DNA of 64,000 nucleotides from an uncultured Candidatus Melainabacteria bacterium (GTDB taxonomy: Bacteria > Cyanobacteriota > Vampirovibrionia > Gastranaerophilales > Gastranaerophilaceae), in NCBI GenBank assembly GCA_932182025.1, contig CAKNXK010000020.1, forward strand, positions 1 through 64,000. The letters are read 5' to 3'. This document shows positions 17,069-23,981 of this stretch, in pieces. The translations under genes were made by a program, and so were the position numbers. A model generated the notes under the pieces. That model had not been told where the DNA came from and searched no databases. It worked only from the letters and a program-made list of their open reading frames with translations. Numbering within the stretch: the stretch's first letter is position 1; every line of letters begins with the position of its first letter.

Positions 17069-17809
17069 ATGGATAAAGTTCTGAATATTATGAAAGAGGG
17101 GATTGAGTATCCGTTTTTGTTAGAGTTTTTAGATGAACCTTCAAAAAGAATTCGTTCTAAAATTGCTCTTCTTTATTTGAAAACTGCTGGTAAAAACTTG
17201 GATGACAATATTTATTCTATCCTTGCAGTAGGAGAACTTATACATAATGCATCTCTTTTGCATGATGATATTATTGATGAAGCTTTGTTAAGGCGTGGTA
17301 AGACGCCTATAGGGAAGAAAATCTCACCAAAAATCTCAATATTGGCAGGTGATTACTTAGTATCTCTTGCAATTTCAAAAATAAATAATCCGGAGATTAT
17401 AAAAATTTTTCAATTTTGTACGCAAAAAATGTGTGAATCAGAATTTAAGCAATTTTTTATGCGTGGGAAAATCCCTTCTCAAGAGGACTATATAGATATA
17501 TGCAAAGGAAAAACCGGTGCTTTGTTTGCAGCTGTACTTGAAAGTTGTGCAGTTTTATCAGGCATGGATAATATTAATGCAAGGTTATTCGCTGAGCTCT
17601 ATGGGCTTTATTTTCAAATTAAAAATGATATGGAAGAAGAGTCGGCAATGTCTGATAAGAAAAATAATATTTATACAGCATTATCGGTTATGGGGATTGA
17701 AAAGACTCTTTCTTTATTAGATAATTTGAGAGAAGAGATGAGAAATTTATTAGGAGTATTTCCTGAGAGTAATTATAAACAGGAATTAGAGGGTTTATTT
17801 AAAGAATGA
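17069..17809 (+). CDS. short polyprenyl diphosphate synthase-like protein
   Basis: Family of trans-isoprenyl diphosphate synthases, which build chains from IPP. The first aspartate-rich motif is clear (SLLHDDIIDEALLRRGK), followed by ILAGDYLVS and CKGKTGALF. The second motif, normally FQ..DDILD, reads YFQIKNDMEEE, so the first two aspartates are replaced. At 246 aa it is shorter than the usual 290-330. It may make a short chain, act as the catalytic-poor subunit of a heteromer, or have a changed role. The start is the ATG at 17069; no clear ribosome site. Its stop overlaps the lepB start (ATGA). Confidence 0.82.
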   Translation: MDKVLNIMKEGIEYPFLLEFLDEPSKRIRSKIALLYLKTAGKNLDDNIYSILAVGELIHNASLLHDDIIDEALLRRGKTPIGKKISPKISILAGDYLVSLAISKINNPEIIKIFQFCTQKMCESEFKQFFMRGKIPSQEDYIDICKGKTGALFAAVLESCAVLSGMDNINARLFAELYGLYFQIKNDMEEESAMSDKKNNIYTALSVMGIEKTLSLLDNLREEMRNLLGVFPESNYKQELEGLFKE

Positions 17810-18447
17810 TTGATAAGGAAAAACTAAAAGCAGGGTTAAAAGAAACAGTTGACACAATTGTTTTTGTCGTAGTTACAATGATTATTATAAGATTCTTTAT
17901 TGGTGAACTGCGTTGGATACCTTCAGGCTCAATGCTTCCTACTCTAAAAATCGGAGATAGAATTGTTATTGAAAAAATAACCAAATATCCTAATATAATT
18001 AAACATCATAATTTTGAAAATACACCAAAGCGTGGTGATGTAATGGTGTTTTATCCGCCATCAACAAAATTAGAAATCACACCTTGGAAACTATTTAGCC
18101 GGCTTACAGGGTTTTTCTGTAAAGATGTTGCTTATATTAAACGTGTAATAGCTTTGCCTGGTGAAAAATTCGAAATTAAACAGGATGCTACAGGTAAATC
18201 TACTGTTTATATTAACGACAAACCGCTTAAAGAAGAATATATTATGAGCGAATATGATTTTGGACCTTGTAGAGATGGTATGATTTGCGGACCGATTATT
18301 ATTCCTGAAGGACACTATTTTATGATGGGTGATAATCGTGGTAATTCAAAAGACAGCCGCTTTTGGGGCACTCTTTCACAAGAAAGATTTATCGGTAGAG
18401 CTGTGTTTACATTCTGGCCTTTAAATCATTTAGGCATAATTGAATAA
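17806..18447 (+). CDS. lepB: signal peptidase I
   Basis: The membrane serine protease that removes signal peptides from exported proteins. One N-terminal membrane helix (residues 16-32) is followed by the catalytic Ser in PSGSMLPTLKIGDRI and the catalytic Lys in DVAYIKRVIALPGE; GHYFMMGDNRGNSKDSR is the third conserved box. At 213 aa it has normal length for a single-helix form. It overlaps the upstream polyprenyl synthase gene by 4 bases (operon) and the convergent RNA methyltransferase gene by 22 bases. Confidence 0.96.
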   Translation: MIDKEKLKAGLKETVDTIVFVVVTMIIIRFFIGELRWIPSGSMLPTLKIGDRIVIEKITKYPNIIKHHNFENTPKRGDVMVFYPPSTKLEITPWKLFSRLTGFFCKDVAYIKRVIALPGEKFEIKQDATGKSTVYINDKPLKEEYIMSEYDFGPCRDGMICGPIIIPEGHYFMMGDNRGNSKDSRFWGTLSQERFIGRAVFTFWPLNHLGIIE

Positions 18448-19151
18448 AAAATAATACTTGCTGAAACACTCAAATTAAGCGATTCTACAGATGGTGACAT
18501 TTCTATTGTTACGTTTTTTGTTGCGTATTCTTTTAATTCATTGCTTAGTCCATCCGCTTCTGAGCCAAACATAATTAGTAACTTATCAGCCGGAGTATAC
18601 TCTTTTAAATTGATTACGTTTTCACCTTTTGGTAGTGTAGCAATACGCTCGTAGGTATTAAAAATATCTAGTTTATCAAGTTTGAATACTGGAACTTTCC
18701 ATAAGTTTCCAACCGCAGAACGAACACATTTTGGATTGTATAAATCAACCGTATTGCCATATAGAACTATTGCGTCTATTTTAAATGCTGCTGCAGTTCT
18801 TAAAATTGTTCCTAGGTTTCCAGCATCTTTTATTCCTTCCAGTAAAACAACTTTTTTATAATTTTCTCTCCAAACAGGTTTAAGTTGTTTTGCAACTGCA
18901 ACAGATTTTGGCGCGCTTTTAGCATCTGAAATCTTTGATAATACAGCTTCTGTTACTTCGATTCTTTGCGGTAAATCTTCAAAACCTTCTGTAGAAAAGA
19001 TATGTTTGATTTCTAATCCGGATTGAATAGCCTCTTCAATACACTTTTCGCCTTCAAGAATAAATAAACCGCTTTCATCTCTGTGTTTGCTCTTAAGCAG
19101 TTTTGCTGTTTCTTTTATTAGTTCATTGTTTACTGATGTTATTTTTATCAT
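18426..19151 (-). CDS. SpoU/TrmH-family RNA 2'-O-methyltransferase
   Basis: A SAM-dependent methyltransferase of the SPOUT class acting on rRNA or tRNA ribose. The N-terminal substrate-binding part (LKSKHRDESGLFILEGEKCIEEA) resembles TsnR/RlmB-type proteins. The knot region has LLEGIKDAGNLGTILRTAAAF, LIMFGSEADGLSNEL and SLNLSVSASIIFY, the three family motifs. The exact RNA target cannot be read from the sequence. It overlaps the Xaa-Pro peptidase gene by 4 bases (same operon) and lepB by 22 bases at the 3' end. Confidence 0.92.
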   Translation of the reverse strand: MIKITSVNNELIKETAKLLKSKHRDESGLFILEGEKCIEEAIQSGLEIKHIFSTEGFEDLPQRIEVTEAVLSKISDAKSAPKSVAVAKQLKPVWRENYKKVVLLEGIKDAGNLGTILRTAAAFKIDAIVLYGNTVDLYNPKCVRSAVGNLWKVPVFKLDKLDIFNTYERIATLPKGENVINLKEYTPADKLLIMFGSEADGLSNELKEYATKNVTIEMSPSVESLNLSVSASIIFYSIMPK

Positions 19152-20623
19152 AATATCTCAAATTCCTTTAACCACTCTTGTTCTTGATTACTTAATAATG
19201 TATAGTCTATTAATTTACCTTCGTATCCCATTTTAACAAAAGAACAGTTTTTGCCGTTTTTGCGATAACAAGAGTTTTCTAATCTTACTCCAAAATGCTC
19301 TGGATTATATAACCCCGGTTCTATTGTAAAAGTCATATTATCTTTTATTTTACTATGCGCAATTTCTGTTTTATTTAGTGCTGGAGGTGCTTCATGTACA
19401 TTTATCCCGATTCCATGCCCGAGTCCATGAGAAAATGTGAACCCATTAATTGAGTTGTCTAGTATTTCGTGAGCCAGCTCATCATGTTCAAATCCGGTGT
19501 CAGCATTTAAATTGTATGCATTTAAAAATGCTTTTAAAACTGTTGTGTAAACCTGTTCTTGTAATTTTGAAGGTGAACCCTTTACAAAAACTCTGGTTAT
19601 ATCGGTTGCCAAGCCAGCTTCATAATAAGCTCCGCAATCAATTAATACTAAATCTCCGTCTTTTAATATTATGTCTTTTGAGTTCTTAGAATAATGAGCT
19701 AATGCCGAATTTTGGTTAATAGCAACAATTGAATTAAAACTCAAAGACTTTGCTCCATAATGAAGAAATTCATCTCTAAGTCTTTTTGCAATATCATATT
19801 CGGATAAGTTGTCGTTTGTTTCAATATAATTGCGAATAGCCATTACTGCTTTATCAGTTCTTTCAAAAGCTTTTTTATAACCTTCTATTTCTTCATCAGT
19901 TTTAACAGATTTTAGTTGCTTTATTTCAGAAGATTTATGAATAGGTTTTTGAATTAAAGAATAATCCCAAGCGTTAATTGAATTTTTATCAACAATTAGT
20001 TCGCCTTCAAAGTTTTTTAAATATGTTTCGCAGGCTTTATTATCGGTAAATAAAAGTAAGTCGTTGTTAATAACAAGTTTTGCCCAAATTTTTGAAGAAC
20101 AATCTCTGGAAAAATCTCTGTATCCTGTTATATAAGAAACTTCTTCCAAATTACTTATAAAAACGGGCTTATTAGGAATGTATTCTTTTGGCTTGCAATC
20201 AGTTTTGTAAGTTGGTTCATTATGAGGTTCCGTGAAATTGTTAATAGGGTCTTCTTCAAGTAATCTTATCTTGTATCCATTAAACCCTTCAAGTCTTGTT
20301 TGTGAAACTTTTTTAGCAACTATACCTAATGTTTTATTCGGGTCAATAATTTTTCTAATTTCGTCATCTTGTTTTTGTCCTAAGTCTAATTTTACAACAG
20401 TAATATTTCCTTTTGACTCCATATCTGCTTGAGTATGATATCTCCCATCTACAAACAGGTAAATATTTTCAGATGTAATTAGCGCATCTCCTGTTGAACC
20501 TGAAAATCCGGTTAAAGTGTAACGTGCATTTTCGCTTAAAGAGGAATACTCCACTAAGTATTCGTTAGTGGAGTTTACCAATAAATAATCAATATCAAGT
20601 TTTTTTAATAAACTATGCATCAA
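19148..20623 (-). CDS. pepP: Xaa-Pro aminopeptidase (M24B family)
   Basis: A metallopeptidase releasing N-terminal residues before proline. The creatinase-like N-terminal domain (residues 1-225, with FSGSTGDALITSENIYLFVDGRYHTQA split over about residues 38-65) precedes the pita-bread catalytic domain. Its metal ligands are visible in order: LVLIDCGAYYEAGLATDITR (two Asp), GHGLGHGIGINVHE (His), FTIEPGLY (Glu) and GVRLEN (Glu). At 491 aa it has three-domain AMPP length. It sits between the methyltransferase gene and the parvulin gene, overlapping both (4 and 11 bases). Confidence 0.93.
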   Translation of the reverse strand: MMHSLLKKLDIDYLLVNSTNEYLVEYSSLSENARYTLTGFSGSTGDALITSENIYLFVDGRYHTQADMESKGNITVVKLDLGQKQDDEIRKIIDPNKTLGIVAKKVSQTRLEGFNGYKIRLLEEDPINNFTEPHNEPTYKTDCKPKEYIPNKPVFISNLEEVSYITGYRDFSRDCSSKIWAKLVINNDLLLFTDNKACETYLKNFEGELIVDKNSINAWDYSLIQKPIHKSSEIKQLKSVKTDEEIEGYKKAFERTDKAVMAIRNYIETNDNLSEYDIAKRLRDEFLHYGAKSLSFNSIVAINQNSALAHYSKNSKDIILKDGDLVLIDCGAYYEAGLATDITRVFVKGSPSKLQEQVYTTVLKAFLNAYNLNADTGFEHDELAHEILDNSINGFTFSHGLGHGIGINVHEAPPALNKTEIAHSKIKDNMTFTIEPGLYNPEHFGVRLENSCYRKNGKNCSFVKMGYEGKLIDYTLLSNQEQEWLKEFEIL

Positions 20624-20891
20624 TACCTGTACATTTGATTAAATGCCATCCAAATTGGGTTTCAACCGGTTCGGAAATTTCGCCTTCTTTAAGTGCAAAT
20701 GCAGCATCTTCAAACGGTTTAACCATCATACCTTTGCCAAACCATCTTAAGTCTCCGCCATCACGTCCTGATGGGCATTTAGAGTATTCTTTAGCAAGAT
20801 CTTCAAATTCTACACCGTTTTTAATATCTAATAATAAATTTTCTGCTTGTTCTTTTGTTTCTACTAAAATGTGACTTGCTCTGATTTTCAT
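20613..20891 (-). CDS. parvulin-type peptidyl-prolyl cis-trans isomerase
   Basis: A free-standing 92-residue parvulin domain. RASHILVETKEQAE at the start, FEDLAKEYSKCPSGRDGGDL in the middle, and GWHLIKCTGID at the end are the full PpiC family signature. With no signal peptide it should be cytoplasmic. The ATG at 20891 has an exact AAGGAG 6-7 bases upstream; the frame stays open to 20939 but without homology. It is the first gene of the parvulin / Xaa-Pro peptidase / RNA methyltransferase cluster. Confidence 0.93.
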   Translation of the reverse strand: MKIRASHILVETKEQAENLLLDIKNGVEFEDLAKEYSKCPSGRDGGDLRWFGKGMMVKPFEDAAFALKEGEISEPVETQFGWHLIKCTGIDA

Positions 20892-20925
20892 AATTATCTC
20901 CTTATTAATTACAGATTTATTATAA

Positions 20926-20956
20926 CATAAAGGGCGCAAAACTTGCGCCCTTTATG
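20926..20956. repeat. perfect 14-bp inverted repeat before the parvulin gene
   Basis: CATAAAGGGCGCAA and TTGCGCCCTTTATG with a 3-base centre form a very stable hairpin. On the minus strand it is followed by TTATAAT, the likely -10 of the parvulin operon, so it could be a second terminator for the ribosomal genes, an operator covering the -35 region, or both. Confidence 0.6.
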
Positions 20957-20959
20957 TTA

Positions 20960-20984
20960 AAAAAAAGTCGGTCAAAAGACCGAC
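20960..20984 (-). terminator. terminator of the rplK-rplA operon
   Basis: On the minus strand GTCGGTC pairs with GACCGAC around TTTT, followed by an eight-T run. It lies 8-32 bases after the rplA stop. Confidence 0.9.
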
Positions 20985-20991
20985 ATAAATA

Positions 20992-21717
20992 TCAACCAAC
21001 AATTTCTTTAACTTCTGCTTGAAGGTTTTTAGAATCAACCTTGATACCAGGTCCCATAGTTGTTGTCAAATATATTGACTTAACATAAGTACCTTTTGCA
21101 GAAGCAGGTTTTGCTCTAAGAACAGCATCAGCCAATGTTCCAAAGTTTTTCACCAAATCTTCAGTATCGAATTGAACTTTACCGATAGGACAGTGAATCA
21201 TACCCTGTTTATCAGCTCTGAATTCAACTTTACCAGCTTTAGCATCTTTAACTGCTTTAGCAATGTCAAGAGTAACAGTACCTGTTTTAGGGTTTGGCAT
21301 TAAACCTTTAGGCCCCAAAACTCTACCTAACTTACCTAACATACCCATACAGTCAGGTGTTGCGATTAATGTATCAAAATCAAACCAGCCTTCAGAAATT
21401 TTATCGATAATATCTTCTGTGCCGTAGAAATCAGCGCCAGCGTCTTTTGCCTCGTTAACTTTTGGTCCTTTAGCAATAACACAAACGCGAACTTCTTTTC
21501 CTAAACCTGCAGGTAATACTACAGTTGAACGGATTTGTTGATCAGCGTGTTTAACTTCAATACCTAATCTCATGTGGCATTCAACTGTTTCGTTGAATTT
21601 AGCTACTTCTTTAGATATTTCTTGTAATTTTACTAATGCTTCGCGACCGCTAACAGGTTGTTCAAAACCAGCTAGAAGCTCTTGAAGTTTCTTTTGTTTT
21701 TTAGTTATTTTAGACAT
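20992..21717 (-). CDS. rplA: 50S ribosomal protein L1
   Basis: L1 binds the mobile L1 stalk of 23S rRNA and in many bacteria represses translation of its own operon. VRVCVIAKGPKVNEAKDAGADF, GPKGLMPNPKTGTV and FRADKQGMIHCPIGKV are typical. At 241 aa it has normal length. GAAAGGAAAG lies before the ATG. rplK is 113 bases upstream. It is followed by terminators instead of rplJ/rplL. Confidence 0.98.
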   Translation of the reverse strand: MSKITKKQKKLQELLAGFEQPVSGREALVKLQEISKEVAKFNETVECHMRLGIEVKHADQQIRSTVVLPAGLGKEVRVCVIAKGPKVNEAKDAGADFYGTEDIIDKISEGWFDFDTLIATPDCMGMLGKLGRVLGPKGLMPNPKTGTVTLDIAKAVKDAKAGKVEFRADKQGMIHCPIGKVQFDTEDLVKNFGTLADAVLRAKPASAKGTYVKSIYLTTTMGPGIKVDSKNLQAEVKEIVG

Positions 21718-21830
21718 TTTATTTCTTTCCTTTCATGGTAGTAACGGATTTTTAAATCCTTCCATTGTACTAATGTTACTTGGGTGTTTTAAAGGCTACA
21801 ATCTTGTAGTCTTGGTCAGGATAAAGTTAT

Positions 21831-22262
21831 TTACGCCTCTTCCTTAACAGTAACGCCCATTGCTCTGCAAGAGCCTTTGATCATATTCACAGCAGCATCC
21901 ATAGTTGTTGCGTTTAAATCGTTCATTTTGATTTTAGCGATTTCTTCTAATTGTGCTCTTGTGATTTCAGCTACCTTAGTTTTGTTAGGCACTGCAGATC
22001 CTTTAGGAAGGTTTAATGCCTTTTTAATAAGAACCGGAGCTGGAGGTGATTTAGTTACGAATGTAAAACTTCTGTCTTCGTATACATCAATAACAACCGG
22101 AATAATGTAACCAGCTTGTGATTCAGTTTTAGCATTGAATTGCTTACAAAAATCCATGATGTTAACACCATGCTGACCCAAAGCAGGACCAACCGGTGGT
22201 GATGGGTTTGCTTTACCAGCTTCGATTTGAAGCTTGATTTTTCCTACTACTTTTTTTGCCAT
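21831..22262 (-). CDS. rplK: 50S ribosomal protein L11
   Basis: L11 binds the GTPase-associated region of 23S rRNA. The proline-rich KANPSPPVGPALGQHGVNIMDFCKQFN stretch and the C-terminal RNA-binding domain (KSPPAPVLIKKA, IKMNDLNATTMDAA..MIKGSCRAMGV) are intact. At 143 aa it has normal length. AAAGGAG precedes the start. It sits downstream of nusG after a 199-base structured spacer. Confidence 0.98.
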   Translation of the reverse strand: MAKKVVGKIKLQIEAGKANPSPPVGPALGQHGVNIMDFCKQFNAKTESQAGYIIPVVIDVYEDRSFTFVTKSPPAPVLIKKALNLPKGSAVPNKTKVAEITRAQLEEIAKIKMNDLNATTMDAAVNMIKGSCRAMGVTVKEEA

Positions 22263-22461
22263 TTTGTTCTCCTTTCGTGGTCCAAACGGGGGGCGACCCC
22301 TTCCACGTTTTTATATATACTTCGTAGATTGTTTTGTGCTTCCACGCATTTTGCTTGGTTATGACTACTAACTTGTTTTGTAATTCCCTTACAAAATGCT
22401 GCTTGGCACCAGTGTTTTTTTACTTTACTTCGTAGACTGTTTTGTTTGTCTACAAATTGTA
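22263..22461 (-). promoter_or_regulatory. structured nusG-rplK spacer, possible L1 autoregulatory leader
   Basis: A 199-base gap inside an otherwise tight operon. Just before the rplK ribosome site, CGTGG (22276-22280 complement) pairs with CCACG (22303-22307 complement) and encloses a GGGG/CCCC helix. Further up, two near-identical blocks ACTTCGTAGAyTGTTTTGT occur at about 22318 and 22428. L1 repression at the L11 leader is established in E. coli; its presence here is inference. Confidence 0.4.
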
Positions 22462-23070
22462 TTATAATTTTTGAATTTGTTTATATTCAAGTTCAACAGG
22501 GGTTTCACGTCCAAAGATTGAAACCATTGCTCTTAACTTAGCCTTATCAGGATAAACTTCTGTAATATCACCAACAAATTCAGCGAATGGTCCGGAAGTA
22601 ATTCTGACTTTTTCACCAACCTTAACATCCATTTCAACTTTTTGAACTTGAGCTGTTGAGCGGTGAATAATCTTTTTGATTTCACTTTCTTTTGCAGGAA
22701 TAGGTTTCTTTGCTGAACCAACGAATTTTGTTACACCTGCTGTGTGTCTAACTACATACCAGCTGTCTTCGTCCATAATCATTTCAACAAGAACATAGCC
22801 AGGGAAGATTTTTTCTTCTTTTTCCTGTTTCCTTCCACCTTTAATTTGGGTAACTGTTTTCTGAGGTACTTCAACTCTGAAAATCTTATCAGCCATGTTC
22901 ATATATTCAATACGTTTTTCAAGGTTGCTCTTAACTTTGTTTTCGTAGCCTGAATATGTATGAACAATATACCAACGTTTTTGGTTCTTTTTATCAGAAG
23001 ACTTTACTGTTTCTTCTTGAGCTTCTTCAATAAATTCTTCGTTTACAATATTTTCGTCTTTTTCACTCAT
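22462..23070 (-). CDS. nusG: transcription termination/antitermination protein NusG
   Basis: Binds RNA polymerase and links it to Rho or the ribosome. NGN domain: KRWYIVHTYSGYENKVKSNLEKRI, IFPGYVLVEM and VRHTAGVTKFVG. KOW domain: VKVGEKVRITSGPFAEFVGDI near residue 145. A 30-residue acidic N-terminal extension precedes the NGN domain, a little longer than in E. coli (202 against 181 aa). Upstream secE is 33 bases away. Confidence 0.97.
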   Translation of the reverse strand: MSEKDENIVNEEFIEEAQEETVKSSDKKNQKRWYIVHTYSGYENKVKSNLEKRIEYMNMADKIFRVEVPQKTVTQIKGGRKQEKEEKIFPGYVLVEMIMDEDSWYVVRHTAGVTKFVGSAKKPIPAKESEIKKIIHRSTAQVQKVEMDVKVGEKVRITSGPFAEFVGDITEVYPDKAKLRAMVSIFGRETPVELEYKQIQKL

Positions 23071-23103
23071 TATTCTTACCCTTTTTGGTTAAATTGTGAT
23101 TGC

Positions 23104-23316
23104 TTACGCGTGGTAATTTAAACCTGACAATAATGCATTGAATATTATATCAACAAAATAAATAAAAACAGTGAATATAAATACAATTGCAACAACGAAA
23201 AATGTTTCAACAACGACCTGATGTCTTTCCGGCCAAGTAATCTTGCCCCATTCAGTTCTAACGCCTTTAAAATAATTGATTATAGCATTTTTAGTGTTTG
23301 AAAAATTGTCGTTCAT
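23104..23316 (-). CDS. secE: preprotein translocase subunit SecE
   Basis: The short, one-helix form (70 aa) of the SecYEG channel component. The amphipathic FKGVRTEWGKITWPERHQVV stretch is followed by a single membrane helix (residues 36-58), as in most non-gammaproteobacterial SecE. It is placed between tRNA-Trp and nusG, the classic order. Confidence 0.95.
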   Translation of the reverse strand: MNDNFSNTKNAIINYFKGVRTEWGKITWPERHQVVVETFFVVAIVFIFTVFIYFVDIIFNALLSGLNYHA

Positions 23317-23344
23317 TTATTTTAATTACCTTTTTGTTATAAAT

Positions 23345-23417
23345 CGCGCCCTGAAGGACTCGAACCCTCGACATCCGGTTTTGGAGACCGACGTTCTACC
23401 AACTGAACTAAGGACGC
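23345..23417 (-). tRNA. tRNA-Trp (CCA anticodon)
   Basis: The reverse complement folds as a cloverleaf. The acceptor stem GCGTCCT/AGGGCGC has one G-U pair, the D arm has AGTTGG, the anticodon arm is TCGGT-CTCCAAA-ACCGG with anticodon CCA, the T arm has GGTTCGAG, and the discriminator is G73. The 3' CCA is not encoded. Position between rpmG and secE is conserved in many bacteria. Confidence 0.96.
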
Positions 23418-23450
23418 ATAAGGGGTTGCCCCCTAAAGCTTGTTACACTA

Positions 23451-23618
23451 TTATTTTGTTTCTTTATGTGTAGTGTGTTGTTTACAAGTTGGACAATATT
23501 TTTTTAATTCCATTCTGTCCTTAGTATTTTTCTTGTTTTTAACTGTTGTGTAGTTTCTTTCTTTGCAATCTTCACAAGCAAGAACTACCATTCTGTCGTT
23601 TTTACCTTTGATACCCAT
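23451..23618 (-). CDS. rpmG: 50S ribosomal protein L33
   Basis: A 55-residue protein starting MGIKGKNDRMVVLACEDC, with CEDC and CPTC cysteine pairs, so it is the zinc-binding form of L33. RNYTTVKNKKNTKDRMELKKY is the family core. AAAGGA lies 8 bases before the ATG. First gene of the rpmG-trnW-secE-nusG-rplK-rplA cluster. Confidence 0.95.
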   Translation of the reverse strand: MGIKGKNDRMVVLACEDCKERNYTTVKNKKNTKDRMELKKYCPTCKQHTTHKETK

Positions 23619-23981
23619 GATTTTATTCCTTTATATTTATTGTATTTTAAACCTTTTTAAGAAAGAATGTGAGAGAACACATTCTTTAATTATCGGCGTA
23701 TGTTCTGATAATAGAATAAACATATTCAAATTGCAAACGGTAAAATTCGAACTGAGCATATTGTAACAATTCTGTTACAATCGGGCAATTATACATTTGA
23801 CTAATACTTTAACATTACATAGGAAAATTAGACGAGAATATGAGGTACAATAAACGTATCTGCATTGTACTGTAAATTTTTGTAACAAATTTTGAAAATA
23901 CTCTAAAGTTTTTCAAAAACCTGCCGTTAAACATGAAAAGTAGGTTTGTTACATGATTTAAAGAAAGGAGTATATTTACTT
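23619..23981. promoter_or_regulatory. divergent intergenic region between rpmG and the repeat protein gene
   Basis: 363 bases without a gene. It holds a perfect 9-bp inverted repeat ATTGTAACA-ATTC-TGTTACAAT at 23760-23781 and a 7-bp one GTACAAT/ATTGTAC at 23845-23870. Both are AT-rich and could be operators. AAAGGAG at 23965-23970 is the ribosome site of the downstream gene. Confidence 0.4.
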
